The notes beneath the pieces are model-generated. The model saw only the letters and a list, made by a program, of their open reading frames with translations. It was not told the DNA's origin and made no database searches. 64,000 bases of DNA from Gordius sp. MW1 (Eukaryota; Nematomorpha; Gordioida; Gordea; Gordiidae), in contig OZ038531.1 in the NCBI GenBank assembly GCA_964036665.1, positions 18,910,168 through 18,974,167 on the forward strand, in the 5' to 3' direction. Below, piece by piece: positions 10,824 through 23,184 of the stretch; the stretch's first letter is position 1; each line of letters starts with the position of its first letter. Position numbers and translations under genes: made by a program.

Positions 10824-13800
10824 TAGTGGTGGGAAAACCCGGGGTTTTCTAAACCCAAGCCTGAGGTTTTAGGTTAGGTTGTTTTAAAACCTCGAGGTTT
10901 TAAACCTACCTAACCTAAAACCTTTTAGGCTTAGCATGGGTTTTGCATCCACCTAAGGGTTCCCCAACGTCCCTACCTAAAATTTTGGGGCAAGATTCAA
11001 ACTCTAGCCCAAAACATTAGGTCGGAACGAAATGCAAAACCCCGAACCTTGGGGTTTCCATTCATAAGGTATGGTTTTTATATCCTAATATTTCGGCTGA
11101 ATGACGGTCACTAAGCAATTTTATAAAATAAATTCTTAATTATCATTTGTTTTGATTTAAAAAATAAATTAAAATAATATTGTATCCTAATATCAATATA
11201 TAAAATAATAATATCAAATAAATACTACTATATTGTAATAAAAAATGTAAATGTATTATATCGGTTTTGGCCATCTATAAACTATTTTAATTTAGATTAA
11301 CACATTATATCCTTATCTTATACCATGCATGTAGTAGTAGCACTGCACCATACCATATAACTCCCCCCCCCCTTCTCTTTCCCTTCTTACACAACCCAGC
11401 GTATAATGCGAGCATGGGGATACCCTTGCTCCAAAATATTCACACCCAAAGAGCAAGGCAGTCGCCTTGCTCCAACCCTGCTCTACTCCGGGCCATCCCT
11501 GTTCCCAACCCCGTTCCGACCCCACATAACCCAAACATTATTTTGTATGGGAGGCGATGCGCTACTATGCTATGACGCATACATATCCATATGCATAAGT
11601 TAGGGAGGGAGGAGAAGGGGAGAGTGCGTGCTGTGCTGCTACAAGCTATGCAGTAGTTAAGAGTGAATAGACATTACTTACATGGCGTTTAGATGAATTA
11701 GCTAATTTATATTTTACCTGAATATTTTCCCTTAATTTAATGCTCCAATGTACTTATAGAAATCCCAACCCTGAAGTGACTTATGGGGTTTGCAGGACCC
11801 CATTCTTAAAATGATCATAATTTTAAAACCAATAGAGTAACACGTCTCAAATTTTAAATATAAGTTTATTAAAGCCTCTTATAGGTTTGTAAAAAAATTA
11901 ATTTAATTATAAATACAAATTTTAAATTTATATGCAATTTACCAAACACTAAGAAAATGAATAAAAATCAAAATGACATGTTTTATTTTTGTAATGGAGA
12001 CCAAACAGTTAGTAGAAATATAAAAAGCAAATGTTTTTTTATTAAAAGAAGGTTTGAATAATATAAAAAACATGCATTCATGATGAAATGATTATACAGG
12101 AAAAAATTAAAAGACTCTAAAATCACTATTATCATCAAAAAAGACATTAATAAGTTCTTAGGTAAATAATTATTAAGCCGTAACCGATTATCGGAAGGTA
12201 GTAAACAATTAAATTTTTACATATTGGTTATTTTTTAAGTTTTAATAATATATTGTCGCCATCAAGTTGTCTCTCTTTTAGACTTTGAATTTAAAACATG
12301 AAAACATCTAATAAATGCCAATATTTGCGAAGATATCATCAATAAGTATAAAATTAAAACCACTTGATCAAATGGCAAAATTAATATATTACCCCGCCTT
12401 CACAGCACGGACGCTCCATATTTATTAACAATAACTATAATTACTGCATAGCTTGTAGCAGTACAGTACGCTACGCACTATCCCCTACCCCTCCCTCCCT
12501 AGCTTATGCATATGGATATGTATACGTCATAGCATAGTAGCGCATCGCCTCCCATACAAAATAATATTTGGGTTATGTGGGGTCGGAACGGGGTTGGGAA
12601 CAGGGATGGCCCGGAGTAGAGCAGGGTTGGAGCAAGGCGACTGCCTTGCTCTTTGGGTGTGAATATTTTGGAGCAAGGGTATCCCCATGCTCGCATTATA
12701 CGCTGGGTTGTGTAAGAAGGGAAAGAGAAGGGGGGGGGGAGTTATATGGTATGGTGCTGTGCTACTACTACATGCGTGGTATAAGATAAGGATATAATGT
12801 GTTAATCTAAATTAAAATAGTTTATAGATGGCTAAAACCGATATAATACATTTACATTTTTTATTACAATATAGTAGAGTATTTATTAGATATTATTATT
12901 TTATATATTGATATTAGGATATAATATTATTTTAATTTATTTTTTAAATCAAAACAAATGATAATTAAGAATTTATTTTATAAAATTGCTTAGTGACCGT
13001 CATTCAGCCGAAATATTAGGATATAAAAACCATACCTTATGAATGGAAACCCCAAGGTGACACCCCAAGGTGACCTGACCTTGGGGTTTCTCGGGGTTTT
13101 GCATTTCGTTCCGACCTGATGTTTTGGGCTAGAGTTTGAATCTTGCCCCAAAATTTTAGTTAGGGACGTTGGGGAACCCTTAGGTGGATGCAAAATAGAG
13201 GCATGCAAATTCACTTTTTTTCAACCCTAACCCGACCCGACCCGAAAGCGTTTTTAAATTTTCAACCCGAACCCGACCCGAAGCGTTTTTAAAATTTCAA
13301 CCCGAACCCGACCCGACCCGAAAGCGTTTTTAAATTTTCAACCCGAACCCGACCCGACCCGAAAGCGTTTTTAAATTTTCAACGACTCGAACCAGTAGAA
13401 AAATTTGAGGATGAAAAATTTATTCGACAGAAATGATCATACAAAATTTGATTAATAAATTTATTAAATTGATTTACTATAATTATGTATAAATATTATG
13501 GCGTCTACAATTTCGGGGCGTAATTAGACCTTCTCTCTTCTATAATTCTTCCAGCAGTGGAAAAGGACCTCTCAGCATATTCTTTATCTTATGTTGCATA
13601 TTTTCATTTTGGTCATTCTTATTCACTTAAATAAAATTAGTGTCATAGATATATATATTGGTAGGGTAGGATGTAGGAATAATAGATTTACTTTTTTGTT
13701 GATTTATAAGTATGTAGTTATATCTTTTTTTAGTTAAATTTCTAATTTACTCTAAAGACTATAAACAATAATAAATAATCATTTGTTAATATTTTACCTT

Positions 13801-14396
13801 TCGTTATTCGACTTTAAATTGAACAATGTAGTTAAATTTATAATCTTCTCTATAGAGTATAGAATAGACTATAAACAATTAAAAAATACTCATTTGTTAA
13901 TATTTTACCTTTCGTGATTCAGCTTTAAATTTAAATTTGCCTCTAAATTAAACGAATTAAAAAATCGAAAAGGAAATTGATTCTATGAATGATTGAATAT
14001 AGTTAGTTTAGTCATACAATTCGATATTGTATAACTAAAATTATAGAAAATAGCATTAATTTAACAAATACGTTTCGTTCATTTTGTAATGTAAGATTCA
14101 TATCCTTTGACCCGACTCTATAAATCCAACCCGACCCGGCCCGAATGCATTCTAAAATTTTCAACCCAAACCCGACCCGACCCGAAAATTTTTAACTCTA
14201 ACCCGACTCGACCCGACCTCGGGTCGGGTTCGGGTTTCGGGTGACCCATGCAGGCCTCTGATGCAAAACCCATGCTAAACCTGATAGATTTAAGGTTAGG
14301 TTGGTGTAAAACCTCGAGGTTTTCAAACAACCTAACCTAAAACCTGACCTTGGGCGAACCTCGGGTCCGCCCCACCTAAGGTTTTTCCCACCACTA
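10824..14396. mobile_element. Large fold-back hAT element, 3.6 kb
   Basis: The ends TAGTGGTGGGAAAA and TTTTTCCCACCACTA are inverted repeats, flanked by the 8-bp duplication GTTCTAAT at 10816-10823 and 14397-14404, as in hAT elements. The interior is a huge palindrome. The left arm (about 10824-11660) is repeated inverted as the right arm (about 12435-13195 continuing at 14261-14396). The GC-rich block around 11400-11600 and its mirror at 12500-12700 give paired spurious ORFs. No transposase is seen. The element sits inside a coding exon of the FLYWCH/MULE gene. Confidence 0.85.
13196..14260. mobile_element. Nested hAT-like element with ACCCG repeats
   Basis: It is inserted into the right arm of the larger hAT element. 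The ends TAGAGGC and GCCTCTG are inverted repeats, and an 8-bp duplication ATGCAAAA lies at 13188-13195 and 14261-14268. Both subterminal regions carry arrays of ACCCG units: four copies of a roughly 35-bp repeat ending in GCGTTTTTAAATTTTC on the left, and a degenerate set at 14110-14240. The core is AT-rich and non-coding. Confidence 0.75.
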
Positions 14397-14853
14397 GTTC
14401 TAATGTTATCTAAATTAAGCACTATAAAAGATTTTAAATAAATATAATTAACAAGAAAATTCACCTCGAATATTTGAAGGATTATTTGAAGAGAATTTTA
14501 CAATTGAACTTGTCACAGAGGCTATTATAAAGATTAAAAAAACACATAAATTTACTTTCTTTGGAAGGAATGGAAGAAGTTAAGGTAGAACTTGTTATAT
14601 TTACTATTAAATTTGGAATCGTAATAGCTTGTGTTATTCCTGCTATAAAATAGATATATAAAATAAAGGACTATAAAACATTATACTTTTATGTGGTATA
14701 TCTAAATGTGCTTTGGTAACAAAATATGTGGTCCCATACTTTATTGCTCTCCCTTTACAATTTGAATTACGGCATCTAAGGTATATTTGACCGTTTTTTC
14801 CTTCATTGTATTTTACATAATAAAAATTTTGATAAAAAAAAAGTTCTTTCTTT

Positions 14854-15706
14854 CTGAGTTAACATACCTATAATAAAGATATTAAAAACCATAATTTCCA
14901 ATATACTAGTTTGACGAAACAAATATAGAAAATTCCAATGATTGGCTATAATCTATTTTAATTTTATTACACATCATTTAATAGATGAACTTACAGCAGT
15001 TAAATTTGAAATTTGTCGCTTCGAAAAATTAATGATGATGTGATGATGAATTCGTGATGAACTCGTGATATGTTGATGGTGGGTTGCCTTTTGAAAAGTT
15101 GCCTTTTGAACAGAAACGAATTCTTTAGTGCCCTATCCACTCGCCGAAACCCATCTTGCCAAGTTTACCCTGGGACATTAACGAAAATCTTTCCATTATC
15201 ATAAAGAAGGCCAGTACCTTTTATAATAATTATCAATTTTATTATAAAAAATACCTAAATTTTAACTTTAATCCTAAATTGAATCATTAATATGCCTATT
15301 TGTTGGGGGACATTTTTTAACATTAGGACATTCAATTCGGCAAGATGGTTTTCGTCAAGTTGACGGGCTCCCTCTTTTTGGATACTTAATTGTTATGACT
15401 ATAACTTTAAAATAAAAGTTATTTGCGATATCGTGCACAAAATTGCTTAGAAAATTAAGTTAGATTCTGCTTTGTATACTAAATTTTAGTCCCGTTTTAA
15501 AAACTTTAATTTGGAATACTTTATTTTATGCATTTAAATAACCCCGGGAGCTAATAATTGAAGAAATGATTAAATTGTAAGTTAGGTCTAACAAATATGT
15601 CAAATATTAAGGGTGGTTTTATGCTAAAACCTCCTTCAAAGTTAAAGTTCCAAAAAAGAAAGTAAGGATGCATAACAATGGAATTACTCACGGACTTACA
15701 TGGCGG
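14854..15706. other. No gene recognised
   Basis: It begins with the intron upstream of the FLYWCH exon. Short GATGATG runs lie near 15035-15065. The rest has no supportable ORF. An upstream first exon of the minus-strand gene may lie here but I cannot place it. Confidence 0.3.
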
Positions 15707-15991
15707 TGTGGCGAGCTGCATCGTTCATATATAAATATTCGCGTCATTTATTATGTAACTTCTATATTCCTTGTGCTACACCAGCTGTTAATTTTTTTAT
15801 TACTCACTTCCTTCGTTAATATTCATCAATTCAAATATTCACCAATTCGTCAATTCACCAATTAACATTATTACTTACTTCTTTCGCGTTTATCACCACA
15901 CCAATAACCATTTTTATCATTCGTGTTCATATTTCATTTAAATAAACCAATTCCTATTCAACAAAGTTCAAGCCATGACTAAGAATGGACA
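15707..15991 (+). repeat. 5' LTR, 285 bp
   Basis: It begins TGTGGCG and ends GGACA, matching 19927-20204 along its length. It has an extra AGCT near its start and a longer TACTTACTTCTTTCGCG segment than the 3' copy. Confidence 0.85.
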
Positions 15992-16015
15992 GCGGTTCAA
16001 AGTGGTGAACCCGAC

Positions 16016-16762
16016 GTGATTTTTAAGCTTCCTGATTTTGACGCTGATAATTCCAGAGCTTGGTTCGCAAGGATAGAAACATTATTTCGTCTGCGCAAAG
16101 TAAACAATCCTTCAAGTAAGTTGGCCCTGCTACTTGAGGCATTGCCTCAAAAGGTCTGTACTGAGGTACAAGACCTGTTCGAGGACATTAACAAAGACGG
16201 TGCCTTCGAACACATAAAATCAGCTATCATTCGACGAACCTCTCATTCCGATCAGGTACAATTAAACCTTTTAAATAATTTGGAATTAGGAGATCAACGC
16301 CCCTCGCAGTTACTACGTCAGATGAAGCAACTGATTGGAAACTATACCATGGACGACGAGATTTTAAAACAAATGTGGCTTAATAAATTGCCTAGTCATT
16401 TTACCAACATTCTCGCAGTTTTCGCTACTGAGCAATGTACGTCAAAATTAGCTGAAACGGCTGATCGGATCGCCGAGGCAAATCAGGGCAACGCCATACA
16501 TAGCTTATCTACTAACAATGAAATTTCAAGCCTAAAAGAGATGGTGGAAAAATTATCACTGGAAGTCCAGAAACTAACGGCAAATTCTGCCAGGTCCTCT
16601 GCTCGCCAACTTTCCCCCCCCCCCTATAACTCACGTCGCTCCCTTTCCCCTAATGATAATAACGCCAGCGACGTGTGCTGGTACCACAAAAATTTCAAAA
16701 ACAACGCCAAAAAATGTACCCCTCCCTGCTCTTTCACGTCCCGATTTTCATCAAACGCCTAG
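16016..16762 (+). CDS. Gag polyprotein of the gypsy element
   Basis: About 248 residues. The reading frame is open upstream through SGEPD to a TAA at about 15980, and no ATG is in frame, so the true start is unclear; the coordinate given is a GTG. The N-terminal half, beginning [16 protein letters not shown], is the capsid-type fold common in gypsy elements whose gag contains a W-F-x-x-I-E motif. The C-terminus has [14 protein letters not shown] followed by P-P-C-S-F, a Cys-His motif of a gag lineage that lacks the classical CCHC knuckle. It ends in TAG and overlaps pol by about 88 bases in the -1 frame. Confidence 0.8.
   Translation: MIFKLPDFDADNSRAWFARIETLFRLRKVNNPSSKLALLLEALPQKVCTEVQDLFEDINKDGAFEHIKSAIIRRTSHSDQVQLNLLNNLELGDQRPSQLLRQMKQLIGNYTMDDEILKQMWLNKLPSHFTNILAVFATEQCTSKLAETADRIAEANQGNAIHSLSTNNEISSLKEMVEKLSLEVQKLTANSARSSARQLSPPPYNSRRSLSPNDNNASDVCWYHKNFKNNAKKCTPPCSFTSRFSSNA
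16690..16696 (+). promoter_or_regulatory. Candidate -1 ribosomal frameshift site
   Basis: The heptamer A AAT TTC fits X XXY YYZ in the gag reading phase and lies in the gag/pol overlap (16675-16762). Pol is in the -1 frame relative to gag. No stem or pseudoknot was verified downstream. A later AAAAAAT run at 16709 is a weaker alternative. Confidence 0.4.
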
Positions 16763-19700
16763 ACCAGCCGGGAAAGGCGACGCCCGAGCTCGGTCATATC
16801 CATCGTAGTCGCTTATTTTATATCATTGACACACTTTCCGGACACCGTTGGCTCGTTGATACCGGTTCGGACATCAGCGTCCTGCCAGCTAAATCAAATC
16901 AACGTTCCCTACCTGCCCCTTTTCAATTACAAGCTGACAATAACAGCTGTATTAAAACTTACGGTCAAATTCCTTTAACGCTTGATCTCGGTTTAAGAAA
17001 AAGGTTCAGGTGGATATTTACGATCGCATACGTAAAAACACCCATTTTAGGAGCGGATTTCCTCGATTTTTTCAATCTCACAGCAGATTTAAGAAGGAAA
17101 AGGTTGATTGACCCACAAACATCGACAATATCAAATGGTGTACCCACCTCAACGACATCTCTAAGAATTCAGTCTTGCTCCCAACCGTTAGAGAATGAAT
17201 TCGCAAGTTTATTAAATGAATTCCCCGAAATAATGAAACCTCCGGACTACAGAAAGCAGGCGCATGGTGCCGTGCATCAGATTCCCACTAAAGGACCGGC
17301 ATCTTACGCCAAACCTCGGCGATTAAACCTGGAAAAGCTGACAATTGCAAAGGAGGAGTTCGCACATATGTTAGAGCTTGGAATTATTCGACCGTCACAA
17401 AGCAGCTGGGCCTCTCATTTGCACATGGTCCCAAAAAAGACTCAGGGTGATTGGCGGCCCTGTGGAGATTATCGTCACCTAAACAATCAGACAATCCCGG
17501 ATCGTTATCCCCTACCCCACATCCATGATTTCTCGATGAACCTAGCTGGAACCACAATATTTAGCAAGCTTGATTTAATACGGGCGTATCATCAGATCCC
17601 CGTTGCCCCCGAGGATATTCACAAAACGGCGCTAATAACGCCGTTTGGACTCTATGATTTTTTGAGGATGCCATTCGGTTTACGGAATGCGGCTCAGACG
17701 TTCCAGCGTTTCATAGACCAAGCATTCCGAGGTTTTCCTTTTACGTTTGCATACCTGGATGATGTTTTGATCGCTAGTAAGTCTAGGGAAGAACATTTTC
17801 ATCATCTCCGCCAGGTATTCACACGACTAAAACAATATGACTTAAAGATCAACGCTAGCAAATGCCAGTGGGGACTAAATACGATAGACTTTTTGGGGCA
17901 TAATGTTTCTCCGACGGGTTTAACTCCGCTTCCAGAGAAAGTTATAACGATAAAAAAAATTTCTATTCCTATATCTATGACGCAACTTAGAAGGTTTATA
18001 GGCATGTTAAATTTTTACCGACGTTTCATTCCTCAGTGTGCTCACATACTCAAGCCCCTAACCGACTTACTGGACGATAAGAAAGGGCCGATCGTCATGA
18101 CGAAAGACTCTATAGATGCTTTTGAGAAAGCCAAAGGAGCTCTTGCTGACGTTACTCATTTGGCACACCTTGAAGAAGGCGCAACTCTTTCTTTGACAAC
18201 AGACGCTTCAAATTCAGCTGTCGGAGCCGTTCTCAATCAAACAAAATGTGGTGAAACTAGCCCTATCTTTTTTTTCGTAAAAACTTACACCGGCACAAGG
18301 TCGTTACAGTACTTTTGGGCGAGAGCTACTTGCCATTTATTATCGATAAAACATTTTAGGCATCTGCTTGAAGGTCGTGACTTTGCAGTTTATACCGACC
18401 ATAGTTTTCCAGACCTGACAAGTATTCCCTCCGAGAATCTAGACATCTAGATTACATATCGCAATTTACGTCAAATATTAGGTTTATCAGTGGCCATACT
18501 AATATCGTAGCCGACACTTTGTCCCGCGTTGACATAGACACCATTCACCTTGAAAGTATATCCTCAGAGCAGATAGCTAGATCACAAGAATTAGAATTTT
18601 ACAGCCCCGACCAACTTTCGTCGCTTAAAATTTCAGATTTTCCTATTCCCGGTTCAAATTTGACAATTAAATGTGACACCTCCTGCGCCACACCACGCCC
18701 GGTTATACCCACTTCAATGACGCGAAAGGGGTTCGACCTCATACATAACCTCGCTCACCCCGGAATCTGTGGAACCCTTAAGCTGGTTGCTAAACGATTC
18801 GTATGGCCACAAATGAATAAAGACGTACGGTCATGGGCAAGACGATGCCTTCAATGTCAAAAGTGTAAGGTCAACAAACACACTATCACAACCCCTGGTA
18901 GTTTTGCTAATCCTGATGCACGATTCAGCCATGTGCATCTTGATTTAGTTGGCCCTTTACCACCTGCTAATGGCTACACCTACTTGCTTACTGCTGTCGA
19001 CAGATTTACGCGTTGGCCAATTGCAGTACCCATATCTAAAATTACCGCTGAACATGTTGCCCAAGAGTTTGTTAAACATTGGATATCAAACTATGGAGTT
19101 CCAGTAACGATTACTACTGATAGGGGGGGGGGGTGCAATTTGAGTCTAGACTTTTTTCCGAGTTGGCGCGTCTTTTGGGTTTCCATCACAGTAGGACTTC
19201 TGCTTACCACCCACAATCTAATGGAATGGTCGAACGCTTTCACAGGCTGCTTAAGGCAGCCTTAAAAGCCCAAGGCGATACAACGAAATGGGATGAGCTA
19301 GTCCCACTGGCTATGTTAGGAATTAGGTCGGCTGTCAAGCAAGATATTGGTTGGTCAGCGGCTGAGCTGGTTTACGGGACAAGGTTGCGCCTTCCAGGCG
19401 AATTCTTCGAACAATCAAAGAAGGCCATCGATATCCCCGAATACATTAATCGTCTTAAAGATCATTTTGCTCACCTACCTTTTCATCCAACTCGCCCTCA
19501 GGTTACCACCCCAAATTTGCCGAATGCTTTAAAAACAAGTAATTTCGTTTTTATACGGAACGATGAATCCCGCAAAGGTTTGTACGTTGCTTTCAATGGG
19601 CCTTTCAAGGTGCTTAAGAGGTATGATAGATATTATGTAGTGGAAAGGAACAGTAAGGCTGATACCATTTCCATCGACAGGATAAAGCCAGCGCATTTGG

Positions 19701-19900
19701 ATTCCGACCCGGACGTGAGTTCGTCATCATCTGCGCCACAAACGAGCAAGGCGGAAGCTGTTTCAGCCGGCATGTCTAAATCGAATGTTTCGGTTCCTAA
19801 TTCAGACACATGTTCATCAGCATCCCCCCGGCAAATTAAGTACACTAGTGAAAGTGGTCGAAACGTCCATTGGCCCAAGAAGTTTTGCAATTTTATCTAA
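16697..19900 (+). pseudogene. Pol polyprotein of the gypsy element, frameshifted
   Basis: It shows protease ([12 protein letters not shown]), reverse transcriptase with FAYLDD, RNase H (VYTDH), an integrase zinc-binding region (H-P-G..., C-x2-C), and an integrase core with HLDLVGP, TTDRGG and [10 protein letters not shown]. The frame is lost in several places: near 18280 and 18350 (RNase H, with a stop replacing a Lys codon between them), near 18400 (a short deletion plus frameshift after TDH), and at the run of eleven G at 19123-19133 inside integrase. The remaining pieces are 16675-18450, 18519-19265 and 19133-19900. It is non-functional as it stands. Confidence 0.85.
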
Positions 19901-19926
19901 CACTTTGTATTTAGGAAGGGGAGTAA

Positions 19927-20204
19927 TGTGGCGGCATCGTTCATATATGTATATTCGCGTCATTTATTATGTAACTTCTATATTCCTTGTGCTACACCAG
20001 CTGTTAATTTTTTTATTACTCACTTCCTTCGTTAATATTCATCAATTCAAATATTCACCAATTCGTCAATTCACCAATTATCATTATTACTTACTTTCGC
20101 GTTTATCACCACACCAATAACCATTTTTATCATTCGTGTTCATATTTCATTTAAAAAAACCAATTCCTATTCAACAAAGTTCAAGCCATGACTAAGAATG
20201 GACA
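19927..20204 (+). repeat. 3' LTR, 278 bp
   Basis: The matching copy of the 5' LTR, preceded by the purine tract AGGAAGGGGAGTAA. Confidence 0.85.
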
Positions 20205-20713
20205 GCGTCCCCAAAGCGGTTATGGAATTAAGTTATGAATAGGGAAGATAGCATCTTGGATATAGGTGCGTTTACCGGAAAGAGCATTGAGGCACAAATA
20301 CTAAAAGGAAATACATTGTCTGCCTAGAAGAGACGAGATAGAATAGAGCACAGCTTGGGCGTAAGGAGAGGGATCTGAGTTATTCTACAGTGGATCCCGC
20401 ATCGGGGAAATAAGATCAGTTTGAGGCTAAGCGTATTGCACAAAGACATGAAAGTCAGACAATGTTCTGACAGATTAAGCATAATAGTGATCGCTGATAA
20501 GTAGGTAACATAACCGTTATCTGTGCGCATAATCCTCAAATTAGGTATAGAGAAACAGAGAAAGCCATATTCTTTAATTTCTGTTAAATAGGACAGAAAA
20601 AAAATCTAATTACTAAACCGAACTTCACTCAAACGTTAGAAAAAGTCATCACGGCTATGAGCAGATTCATGGACGTTATGGGCATCGAAGCATGGGACTT
20701 TAGTGAAAGGGGT

Positions 20714-21325
20714 TGGAATATATTTTATTAAGGGGAAACTATAACAAATGGTAACGAATCTATAACGAGTTTATTTACCAATAGATAACGATAAACATTC
20801 AGATTAAAGTTAATTCAGTTCGTGCCCTTATCACCGTCTGCGTATCACAACCAAATCACTTTCAGGGTAATTTAATGATTGAAAGGAGTGTAGTAAGGGT
20901 CTAGGTTTCATCATTTTAACCATCGGTAGGCTTTCTTTCCTCACAGCGTTAATACCTGTGTAGATCGAGATTGTGGAGAGGTTGAAGGTTTTCTTGCTGT
21001 GTCTCGATCCTTTCATTAGTGTTTGGTGACGAGTATAGTTCCCAATTTGTCCACGTTGCGTTATAACCTTGACGCCGGTACTACACTAGTGTTTAGGGGG
21101 AGGGAAAAAAATTCGGTTTCCTCGAAATTCGGGGCACCTGCTTTGAAAGGGGTTGGAATGTATTTTATTAAGGGGAAACTATAACAAATGGTAACAAATC
21201 TATAAATCACGAGTTTATATACCAATAGATAACGATAAACATTCAGATTAAAGTTAATTCAGTTCGTGTATTCTTTCTCTTATCACCTTGTGCGTATCAC
21301 AACCAAATCTCTTTCAAGGTAAATG
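20714..21325. repeat. Pair of direct repeats of about 165 bp
   Basis: The block GGAATATATTTTATTAAGGGG...CGTATCACAACCAAAT (about 20714-20868) recurs at about 21156-21320 with small indels. Both copies are preceded by TGAAAGGGGTTGG, a purine run that looks like a polypurine tract, so they could be LTRs of a short or internally deleted element. There is no coding sequence between them. An LTR identity is a guess. Confidence 0.5.
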
Positions 21326-21329
21326 AATT

Positions 21330-23182
21330 TGTTTCGCTACAGGACTTAGCAATTGTCAACACTTACAATCAAAAGCGAAAAGATTATAACCGAACTTATA
21401 GAAGTGTAACGTTTGCCAGTCATATTAAATACCTATTTATACGATTAAAAAATTTATGGAGGATTAAATCTTCAATATATTTAATAATGATTATATTCCA
21501 ACATATAATTACGTAATTGAACTCTCAAAATGTTTTCATTTAGATAATTTAAACATTTATAATATTTCGCACTGAGCTTAGGTCAAATTTGGATTTCATG
21601 AGGTGGGTAAAAATCTAATAATGGGTTAGGGGCATAGTGTTTAACATAAAAGTATAATTCGTCTTTAATATAAGATATTCCTTATTCGTCATTGAAAAAA
21701 TATTAAGCCAAAATTTTATAAAGGATGCTACAAACCTTTCATAGTCTATTACACATACATTATCCTATTCACCTAAAGGCTGTGTAAATATTTTTTGTAG
21801 GGGCTAGCTGGTGGTATTGTTAACTAGTTGGGTTAATGTGAGGTGTCGAACTCTAAAGAGCTTAAATTTTTAGATGTTAAATATTTTAGATACTTGTACA
21901 TTTATTTCGCAATAAATCTAAAAATTTCAAGAAACCATCGATGTGTTAAGTTTAATACGTAGAAAGCGTCAAAAAGTTTGTAAAAAAATTATTATCTAAT
22001 TGATAAGTATCTATGTTATGTATATATTATTTTCTAGTTTCGGCTAAAAAGTATTAACAATAGCCCAGTATCATTATTTGGTGCATCCCCATTCGTCTAG
22101 AAATGATATCAGAAAATCAAGAGTTAGGTAATTTGTTAATTTTCGGACGTAAGGTATTGTCTGGCTTGTCACTATTTAAACATACCTGCATGACTTTAAT
22201 GTATTTTTTTCAGCACAACTTGACGAAGTTTAACAAGGACCACTAACCTTTCATGTTTTTTAAAATACAACTAGAGCTCGTTTAACTTAAATGGTATATT
22301 AAATCGTTCATGCCTATAACAATCTTTCTCTTTGATTAATTCAGGTCGATTTGCTTTCGGTTAACATGTCGTTTAAATCCATAATTTTGCTACCATTTTT
22401 ACCTGTCTTCCGACAGTATCGCAAAATAGTATATCTTCAGTTCAATTCTACGCGCCCAAACGCGGTAGTAAATTATCTAAATGATTACCTCCATTTTGGC
22501 AAAATCTAAGAGATAAGGTAAAACTTTTTAACATTACGAGCCAGCGTTGTAGTCTGGTAAGCATTAGCAACTCGCCCGTGTTAGCTATTAAACATAAAGC
22601 AATAAGTATTTCGTTACACTATAACGATTTACCAATTAATTATTCGCGCCATTGTTGTATCCGTACATCATTGCGATAGCTTCCCGTTCTATAATTGAAT
22701 CACGTCACGCACCTCTGTTTTATTAAATTTAAGTAAAAATTATATAATAGGGTGTTAAACTTCATTTTCGACTTGACATAATGCCGCACCGATACCGAGT
22801 TATGCGCATAAGATTACTTGTGGGAAATTTTGTTGATGAGTTTGACTCCATTTAAATGAAATAGACTTTTTAGTCAATTCTTATATTGGTCCCGAAAATC
22901 TTATATAATGGTTTTTAAAACGGCTCAATATTTAATATCTCTTATTGCATTTACTTTGTCATACTTAGGTTGAATAGTACCGTCGCTTATAAGTATGTCC
23001 AAAATAAAGGATATGTTCAGTTCTAAAATTTGTTTTTTTAGCTAAAGCTCTTTAAACTTTTAATTATATCCATTCGATAACAATGATTTTATTTTGTCCA
23101 TTGATGTCGTCTAAATATAATATTACACTTAGAAGCCATTGTTTGTGTTGCAGTAGCATTATAAATACTTAGTTTATCTATC
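21330..23182. other. No gene recognised
   Basis: AT-rich, with stops in all frames at high density. I see no exon of any family I know and no repeat border. Confidence 0.35.
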
Positions 23183-23184
23183 TA

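Larger units (their letters stand above)
7595..14853 (-). pseudogene. FLYWCH / Ser-Thr repeat / FLYWCH / MULE transposase gene, interrupted
   Basis: Minus-strand exons join in frame across GT-AG introns. Exon 14853-14697 encodes a FLYWCH-like zinc finger (IYLRCRNSNCKGRA, then a C-terminal H-x4-H). Exons 14642-14556 and 14521-14465 are Ser/Thr/Asn-rich. An exon split by a hAT element (14421-14397 plus 10823-10769) starts the 21-residue repeats. The repeat array runs to about 9409 and the exon ends at 9341. After a 44-bp intron (9340-9297) a second FLYWCH begins (VILYFRGYLYNK), interrupted by a MITE, and continues as a TKEHYHEPPRG finger end. MULE transposase motifs follow: VDFEQASVRALRD, a CLFHFSQ block, SDWFKYIKDIWVG and RTNNHLEGFHHAL. 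Small indels and stops in the second FLYWCH and near 7900 show decay. That both halves form one gene is inference from phase and order. Confidence 0.6.
15707..20204 (+). mobile_element. Ty3/gypsy LTR retrotransposon, decayed
   Basis: Two direct LTRs bound gag and pol in the order protease, reverse transcriptase, RNase H, integrase. The LTRs differ by at least four small changes and pol carries several frameshifts, so this is an older, inactive copy. A purine-rich tract (19911-19926) precedes the 3' LTR. No convincing target-site duplication is visible: the flanks read GCGG before the 5' LTR and GCGT after the 3' LTR. Confidence 0.9.

Noticed and set aside
11313..12789. Mirrored ORFs of 65-73 codons inside the large hAT element.
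   Set aside because: They overlap on both strands of a GC-rich palindrome, lack motifs and exist only because the arms are copies.
15702..20209. Target-site duplication for the gypsy element (GCGG/GCGT).
   Set aside because: The flanks differ and the LTR borders are uncertain by a few bases, so the match is within chance.
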